Part shown: piece after piece, positions 58,987 through 64,000 of the stretch
How positions within the stretch are numbered: the first letter of the stretch is position 1
How the letters are laid out: each line of letters opens with the position of its first letter
Assembly (NCBI RefSeq): GCF_020009625.1
Contig: NZ_JAIHLP010000002.1
Location: 310,001 to 374,000 of the forward strand
Direction: 5' to 3'
From: Leifsonia poae
GTDB lineage: Bacteria; Actinomycetota; Actinomycetes; Actinomycetales; Microbacteriaceae
Length of the DNA stretch: 64,000 nt
The notes under the pieces: model-generated
Seen by the model: the letters and a program-made list of their open reading frames with translations, nothing else
Told to the model about the DNA's origin: nothing
Database searches by the model: none
Made by a program: the position numbers and the translations under genes

Positions 58987-59547
58987 ATGCCCGCGATCCC
59001 CCGAATCGTGTTCTCGACATTCCGTTCCGAGGCCGACCCGATGTACCTCGCTTGGTCGCGATTCCTGCAGTCGATCCAGGCCTCGTCGAAACGGGCCTCA
59101 CGCGTCGCCGAGGTCCGCCTGGAGTCCCCGAGCGTGCGCCGGCCCCTTGCGATGTCTTCTCGTGCCGCCCAGGGGCGGATCGTCTCGCCCGGCACATTCG
59201 GCATCTGGCGGATTCTCGCGTCGAACAACCGGGAACTCGGCCGGAGCGCCTTGGCTTACACGACCCTCGACTCCGCTCGGGCCCACGTGCAGGCTCTGCG
59301 GGGATCGACCGACGCACTCTCGATCACCGTCGTCAACGGAAACTCGACAGGCAAACACGGGTGGTACATGACAATGAAGGGGAGTCCCGTGCTCACCTGC
59401 GGTCGCTGGTACGGCGCCTCGGCCTCCAGTTCCGAGGCGGCTCTGGCAACGATCGAGGCGCTGCGCGACGGCGAGATCGAGGCGTTCGCCCGGTCGATCA
59501 CGCCGCCGCGGCGGAACGCCCCGATCGTGGATGACTGCGTCTGGTGA
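58987..59547 (+). CDS. Hypothetical protein
   Basis: A 186-residue protein with no recognised family. It has no signal peptide or membrane segment. The second half (IWRILASNNRELGRSALAYT, then GWYMTMKGSPVLTCGRWYGA) has two blocks resembling in spacing the tandem DUF1508/YegP fold, but this is only an impression. GAAGG lies 6 bases before the ATG. The stop overlaps the start of the lytic transglycosylase (TGATG), so it is probably expressed with it and the PASTA kinase. Confidence 0.6.
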   Translation: MPAIPRIVFSTFRSEADPMYLAWSRFLQSIQASSKRASRVAEVRLESPSVRRPLAMSSRAAQGRIVSPGTFGIWRILASNNRELGRSALAYTTLDSARAHVQALRGSTDALSITVVNGNSTGKHGWYMTMKGSPVLTCGRWYGASASSSEAALATIEALRDGEIEAFARSITPPRRNAPIVDDCVW

Positions 59548-60296
59548 TGCGGAGGGTTCTCTGGGGCGTGGCCCTGGCGGTCGTGCTGATCGGCGGCGTG
59601 ATGTATGCGTCGACACCGGCTGCGGAGGGACACGGCTGGTCGGTTCCGCTGGCGGAGGCCACAGAGGCCACGCCCGTTGGTCCGGCCGACGAACCCGCTT
59701 CCACGACGTCGGATGAGCGCGCCAAGCCTTCGAACAACGATCGTGTGTCGGCAGAGTGGAGTTCGGCCGTGTCCGCCCGCACCGGTATCCCCGTGCGAGC
59801 AGTGCGCGCCTACGCCGGGGCAGCGCGCGCGGCAGCGGCAACGACACCGGCGTGCCATCTCGGTTGGACCACGATCGCCGCGCTCGGCGAGATCGAGTCG
59901 CACCATGGAGCGTTCGGTGGTTCCCGCTTGGGGGCGGACGGTGTCGTGCGCCCAGGAATTCTGGGACCCCGGCTCAACGGTGACGGCTACGACGCGGTCA
60001 CCGACACCGACGGCGGGGTGCTCGACGGCGATGTCCGTCACGACCGCGCGGTGGGCCCGCTTCAGTTCCTTCCCTCCTCGTGGGCGACCTGGGGCGCTGA
60101 CGGGAACGGAGACCGTGTGGCCGACCCGCAGCAGCTCGACGATGCAGCCCTGGCCGCAGCCGGTTACCTCTGTCACAGTGGCGATCTGTCGATGGCGGAA
60201 CGGTGGCGCGCTGCGATCTACTCCTACAACCACCTCGACAGCTATGTCGAGCGAGTCGCCGCGACGGCCAACGCCTACGCCCGCGAGGCGTCGTGA
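59547..60296 (+). CDS. Lytic transglycosylase (membrane-anchored or secreted)
   Basis: A 249-residue protein. An N-terminal hydrophobic segment (residues 4-22) is a signal peptide or anchor, and a Pro/Ala/Thr-rich linker precedes a lysozyme-like SLT domain: ALGEIESHHGAFGGS with likely catalytic Glu, AVGPLQFLPSSWATWG and IYSYNHLDSYVERVA. It would cleave peptidoglycan glycan strands. The start overlaps the hypothetical gene and the stop overlaps the kinase GTG (GTGA). Confidence 0.85.
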   Translation: MRRVLWGVALAVVLIGGVMYASTPAAEGHGWSVPLAEATEATPVGPADEPASTTSDERAKPSNNDRVSAEWSSAVSARTGIPVRAVRAYAGAARAAAATTPACHLGWTTIAALGEIESHHGAFGGSRLGADGVVRPGILGPRLNGDGYDAVTDTDGGVLDGDVRHDRAVGPLQFLPSSWATWGADGNGDRVADPQQLDDAALAAAGYLCHSGDLSMAERWRAAIYSYNHLDSYVERVAATANAYAREAS

Positions 60297-62053
60297 GCGA
60301 AGCGACACGGCCGGAGCTCGTCGGCGGTCGGTTCGCACTGGCCGGTCTGCTCGGCTCCGGCGCGACAGCCTCCGTGTTCGCAGCGACGGATACGGCCGGC
60401 GGTGACCGCCTCGTCGCGATCAAGATGCTGCACCCGCATCTGACGTCGACCGAAGCGGAACGTCGGGCCTTCTTCGGCGAGGCGGAGCGCGCATCCCTCG
60501 TGTCGCATCCCTCGGTGCCGAGGGTGCTGGCGACCGGCGTGGACGAGGTCGGGCGAGACCAGTACGCCTGGATCGCGACCGAGTTCGCCGCCGGCACGAC
60601 GATGGCCGAACTCGTCGCACGCGGGCCGCTGGCTGCTGTCGACGCGCTGGCGGTCGTCACGGCCCTGCTCGACGGTGTCGCGGCCATCCACGCGACCGGA
60701 CTCGCCCACCGCGATCTGGCACCCCAGAACATCGTGATCACTGAGGACGGCGCGGTGCGCATCCTCGACTTCGGGCTCTCCGAGACGCCCGGGTCGCCGG
60801 CGACCAGTTCGGATGTGCTGCGCTCACGGCCCGACGACGCCGGGCGTCTTGTGCTCGGCAGTGCGAACTACCTCTCGCCCGAGCACGCCCGCGGTGACGC
60901 CGTCGACGAGCGAAGCGACCTGTACCAGATCGCCGGGCTGCTCCATTTCCTGCTCACGGGTCGCCCGCCGTTCCCACGGGCGACGGTGGCGGCCGTTCTG
61001 GATGCGCATCGCAGCGCTCCTCCGCCGGTTCCCTCGGTGCTCGACTCGCGCATTCCGCGCAGCGTCGACCGCATCGTCGTGCGCGGGATGCTGAAGCAGC
61101 CACCGGCAAGGTACGGCTCGGCCGAAGAGATGGCGGCGGCCGTGGCTGAGGCCGCGGCCGGGCTGGCGGCGCGCGACGCGACGGCGAGCACACCGGTTTC
61201 GTTCACGATATCGATGCCGCCGGCCAGGTCGGAGGCGACGGCGCTCATCCCGTCGGTCGGCGGAACAGCACTGCCGGTGAGACGCCCCGGCGCGGGCCCG
61301 CTCGATCCGAGGCGGCCCCAGCCCACTCGCTCATCCGCGACGGCGGCGGATTCTCGGAGCGCCACCGCGCCGATGTCTGCGGCGAGCGCCCGGCCCGCCA
61401 AACGCTCGGCGGCGATCGTCGTGGCCACCTCGCTCGCCGTCGTCGCGACGATCTGGCTGATCGCGGCGAACGCCGTGACCGGCGGGGAAGCGCCGCTGGC
61501 ACCGGCGAGCGCCGACCCGGTGACCGCAGTGGCTACGGGCACGCCCACGCCGAGCGCACAGCTTCCCGTGGCGCCCTCGGCGGCGCCACCGGCTGCCTCG
61601 CGGGTTCCGACGATCATCGGGCTGGGGCGCGGCGAGGCCCTCCGCCGGATCACCGCGGCGGGGCTGGCGGTTGGCGCGATCGCCGAGCAGGATGGGCCGG
61701 CGCCGCGGGGCCTCGTGCTCGCCTCGGCGCCCGAGGCCGGAACCGAGACGGTTGCGGGCGCACAGGTCGATCTGACGATCGCCTCCGGTTTCAGCGATGT
61801 TCCCGAGGTGCGTGGCCGCGCGGTCGCCTCCGCCGGCGGAGTGGTCGTGACGGCCGGTTTCAGTGTTGCCGAGCGAACGGTCGTCGACTCCACCGTCCCC
61901 GACGGCACCGTGATCGGCTCGGAGCCGGCGGTGGGCACCCGCCTGGCGCTCGGCGAGGTCGTCGTGATCGTCATCACCCGGCTGCTGCCCGCCCCACCGG
62001 CCACGTCCGGCCCGACGGGAACGCCGTCCCCTGCTCCGTCGAGGACGCCGTGA
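60293..62053 (+). CDS. PASTA-domain Ser/Thr protein kinase-like protein
   Basis: A 586-residue protein. Kinase domain features over about residues 10-275 are the Gly loop LGSGATASVF, Lys44 in VAIKML, the catalytic loop HRDLAPQN (His139-Asn146), DFG and SPE. The usual Lys two residues after Asp141 is Ala, as in tyrosine kinases. One transmembrane helix follows (AAIVVATSLAVVATIWLIAA), then two PASTA domains (VPTIIGLGRGEALRRITAAG and VPEVRGRAVASAGGVVVTAG), which bind peptidoglycan fragments. Coupling to a lytic transglycosylase suggests cell-wall control. Confidence 0.87.
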   Translation: MSEATRPELVGGRFALAGLLGSGATASVFAATDTAGGDRLVAIKMLHPHLTSTEAERRAFFGEAERASLVSHPSVPRVLATGVDEVGRDQYAWIATEFAAGTTMAELVARGPLAAVDALAVVTALLDGVAAIHATGLAHRDLAPQNIVITEDGAVRILDFGLSETPGSPATSSDVLRSRPDDAGRLVLGSANYLSPEHARGDAVDERSDLYQIAGLLHFLLTGRPPFPRATVAAVLDAHRSAPPPVPSVLDSRIPRSVDRIVVRGMLKQPPARYGSAEEMAAAVAEAAAGLAARDATASTPVSFTISMPPARSEATALIPSVGGTALPVRRPGAGPLDPRRPQPTRSSATAADSRSATAPMSAASARPAKRSAAIVVATSLAVVATIWLIAANAVTGGEAPLAPASADPVTAVATGTPTPSAQLPVAPSAAPPAASRVPTIIGLGRGEALRRITAAGLAVGAIAEQDGPAPRGLVLASAPEAGTETVAGAQVDLTIASGFSDVPEVRGRAVASAGGVVVTAGFSVAERTVVDSTVPDGTVIGSEPAVGTRLALGEVVVIVITRLLPAPPATSGPTGTPSPAPSRTP

Positions 62054-62224
62054 CGCGGCCCGCCGTGACGCAGCCCGCCGTGACGCCACCCGCTATGACG
62101 TTTCTGGGATGCACCGCCTTCACTCCACGGACCCCTCGCGTTCACCTCCGCTCCAGAAGCTGTGGCGAGCGCTGGGGGGCACTGGAGAATGTCCCGCCCC
62201 GCACGACAGAGCCGAGGAACCCAC

Positions 62225-63274
62225 ATGTCCGATGACACGCGCCTTGTCGAACGCCCCGGGCCACGATCCATTGTGCGCGAAACCGAGCCGGCAGCCGAGC
62301 CCGGCCGTCGGCGCCGCTCGTTGGTCGCCCGTCGTTCGGGTTCTGATTCGATCTTCTCCGCGGTGAGCTACACGGCGGGGGCCACCACCGTCGGCATCAT
62401 GCTGGCGGTCGGACTGTTCCTCGCCCTCCGGGCCTCCGATGCGCTAGCGGTCACCGGTTTCGGTTTTCTGACCGAACAGCAGTGGTCGCCCGAGACGCGC
62501 ACCTTCGGAATCGCGGCGGTGCTCTCGGGGACGATAACGATCGCCCTTATCGCGATGGCCGTATCGGTGCCGCTCGCACTCGGCACTTCCTTGCTCATCT
62601 CCGAGGTGGCTCCGCCCAAGGTGAAGTCGTTCCTGGTGGCTCTCGTCGATCTGATGGCGGCCGTGCCGAGCGTCGTCTACGGGCTCTGGGGCGTGTTCTT
62701 CCTCCAGGCCACGGTCATCCCGGTGTCGAAGTGGATCGCGGCGCATTTCTCGTGGATCCCGATCTTCTCCGTCACCGACGCGAGCGGACACCCCCAGACA
62801 GAAGTCAGCATGTTCACCTCGTCGGCGTTCATCGCCGGGCTCGTCGTGGCCCTGATGGTGGTCCCCACGCAGACCTCTGTCATGCGGGAGGCGTTCTCGC
62901 AGGCTCCCGCCGGCGAGCGCGAGGGAGCGTACGCGCTCGGTTCGACACGGTGGGGGATGATCCGCTCGGTCGTGCTGCCGTTCGGCCGTGGCGGCATCAT
63001 CGGAGGAACGATGCTGGGGCTCGGCCGCGCGCTCGGGGAGACCATTGCGGTGTACATGATCATCTCGCCGATCTTCACCATCAACTGGCAGATCCTGAAG
63101 ACGGGCTCGAACTCGGTCTCCGCTCTCATCGCGCTCCGCTACGGCGAGGCCAGCGAGTTCGGGCTCTCTGCCCTGATGGCCGCCGGTCTCGTGCTCTTCC
63201 TCATGACCCTGGCCGTCAACTTCACAGCGTCGTCCATCGTGGCGCGCTCACGCTCCGGAGCACAGACCACCTGA
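62225..63274 (+). CDS. pstC: Phosphate ABC transporter permease PstC
   Basis: A 349-residue permease with six membrane helices after a 50-residue basic N-terminus. The permease motif near the C-terminus, EGAYALGSTRWGMIRSVVLP, and LGRALGETIAVYMI are typical of PstC. It is coupled to pstA by TGATG. Unusually, the phosphate-binding protein gene pstS does not precede it; the 171 bases upstream hold no gene. GAGG lies 8 bases before the ATG. Confidence 0.9.
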   Translation: MSDDTRLVERPGPRSIVRETEPAAEPGRRRRSLVARRSGSDSIFSAVSYTAGATTVGIMLAVGLFLALRASDALAVTGFGFLTEQQWSPETRTFGIAAVLSGTITIALIAMAVSVPLALGTSLLISEVAPPKVKSFLVALVDLMAAVPSVVYGLWGVFFLQATVIPVSKWIAAHFSWIPIFSVTDASGHPQTEVSMFTSSAFIAGLVVALMVVPTQTSVMREAFSQAPAGEREGAYALGSTRWGMIRSVVLPFGRGGIIGGTMLGLGRALGETIAVYMIISPIFTINWQILKTGSNSVSALIALRYGEASEFGLSALMAAGLVLFLMTLAVNFTASSIVARSRSGAQTT

Positions 63275-64000
63275 TGACCACCACACAGCCCTGGACAGCC
63301 CCCTACAACGACATCACCGTCGCCGTGCCCGTCAGCACGCTCGCCGAAGCCGAGCTCGCCGATCCCGAGTTCGCCGCACGTGGCGCGACGAGCGCGGGGG
63401 AGGGAGGCCCGCCACCGGGGCGCACCGTGCTTCCCTCGCCGACCCGGCCCGAGGTCGGACCGCGACGCGCTGTGCGCGCTGCGACCGCGGAGGACAGGTT
63501 CAACCTCTGGGGTGCACTGATCGCCGGTCTCGCTGTCGCTGTTCTCCTCTTCGGGTGGTTCACACCGTTGACCGGTGAGATCGGCTGGGCGATCGTCGGA
63601 TTCCTCGCGTTCGTCGGGCTCTATGCGCTGCTCATCTCGCTGCGCTCCACCCGGCGGGATGTGACGGATCGGGTGATGACGGTTCTTCTCGTCAGCGCCG
63701 GCGTGCTGCTCTTCGCGTCGCTCGTCTTCGTTGTGGCGTTCGCGATCGTGCGCGGCTGGTCGGCGATCTGGCACCTCAACTTCTTCACCCAGACGATGCA
63801 ATTCGCCGGTCCGCTCGACCCTCTGACGGTCGGCGGCATCCTGCACGCCATCGTCGGAACGCTCATCCAGATCGGCATCGCATTGGCGATCACCATCCCG
63901 CTCGGGGTCACGACGGCTGTCTTCCTCAACGAGATCGGTGGGCGATTCGCGCGCTTCGTCCGGACGATCGCGGATGCGATGACAGCTCTGCCCTCGATCG
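63274..64000 (+). CDS. pstA: Phosphate ABC transporter permease PstA (partial, runs off the window)
   Basis: 242 codons are visible from the ATG overlapping the pstC stop. The long N-terminal region (about 75 residues, Pro/Ala/Glu-rich) is followed by several hydrophobic helices, then GILHAIVGTLIQIGIALAITIP, split here as GILHAIVGTLIQ and IALAITIPLGVTTAVFLNE, matching PstA. The permease loop and C-terminus lie beyond the window, where pstB would be expected. Confidence 0.88.
   Translation, partial: MTTTQPWTAPYNDITVAVPVSTLAEAELADPEFAARGATSAGEGGPPPGRTVLPSPTRPEVGPRRAVRAATAEDRFNLWGALIAGLAVAVLLFGWFTPLTGEIGWAIVGFLAFVGLYALLISLRSTRRDVTDRVMTVLLVSAGVLLFASLVFVVAFAIVRGWSAIWHLNFFTQTMQFAGPLDPLTVGGILHAIVGTLIQIGIALAITIPLGVTTAVFLNEIGGRFARFVRTIADAMTALPSI

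Noticed and set aside
60868..62271. A 467-codon minus-strand open frame opposite the PASTA kinase
   Set aside because: The Ala/Ser/Thr-rich translation is the reverse of the Ala/Pro-rich kinase linker and PASTA region. No motif.

Overview
The window is high-GC actinobacterial chromosome. The gene order leuS-comEA-comEC-holA-rpsT-lepA-hemW-hrcA-dnaJ-rsmE-phoH-ybeY-era-leuA-recO-uppS-dusB-dgt-dnaG, the actinobacterial cydABDC cluster and the frequent GTG starts suggest Microbacteriaceae, most like Leifsonia. This placement rests on recognition of the order, not on a search. No prophage, insertion sequence, CRISPR array or rRNA was seen. Coding density is very high and no gene-free gap exceeds about 230 bases.

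Layout. 1-2538: osmoprotectant ABC importer (ATPase tail, two permeases, binding lipoprotein). 2547-3823: minus-strand TetR regulator and DedA membrane protein. 3866-5186: minus-strand M56 metallopeptidase and BlaI-type repressor, divergent from cydABDC (5282-11080), with two palindromic BlaI-like operators between them. 11120-13351: divergent pabC-like and pabB genes sharing one symmetric promoter. 13447-20361: leuS, comEA, comEC, holA. 20452-27964: rpsT, an SDR protein, an amidohydrolase, lepA, a DUF1990 protein, hemW and two DUF4870 proteins. 28121-35331: CIRCE-controlled hrcA-dnaJ-rsmE, then HIT, phoH, ybeY, a CBS-domain CNNM protein and era. 35409-44226: a probable cell-envelope response block (two-component system, MacB-like ABC transporter, esterase, DUF2156 aminoacyl-lipid synthase). 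44271-46154: leu leader peptide with attenuator, then leuA. 46209-49394: TRIC channel, recO, uppS, DsbA-like protein, small Cys protein. 49391-50461: an AbiEi-like/DUF559 endonuclease gene bracketed by two copies of a hairpin repeat. 50471-58602: ybaK, dusB, dgt, a DUF4282 protein, dnaG, an orphan ABC ATPase and a 2-hydroxyacid dehydrogenase. 58685-58757: tRNA-Asn. 58987-62053: a translationally coupled set of an unknown protein, a lytic transglycosylase and a PASTA kinase. 62225-64000: pstC and partial pstA, without pstS in front.

Themes. Many transcription units start with a TANNNT hexamer placed 6-7 bases before an ATG or GTG, the arrangement expected for leaderless mRNAs; I used it to choose several starts. 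Operons are tightly coupled by ATGA, GTGA and TGATG overlaps. The most unusual items are the hairpin-flanked endonuclease gene, the bidirectional pabC/pabB promoter, the leaderless leu leader peptide, the BlaI operators in front of cydA, the loss of the comEC stop codon into holA, and a Ser/Thr kinase-like protein whose catalytic loop reads HRDLAPQN.
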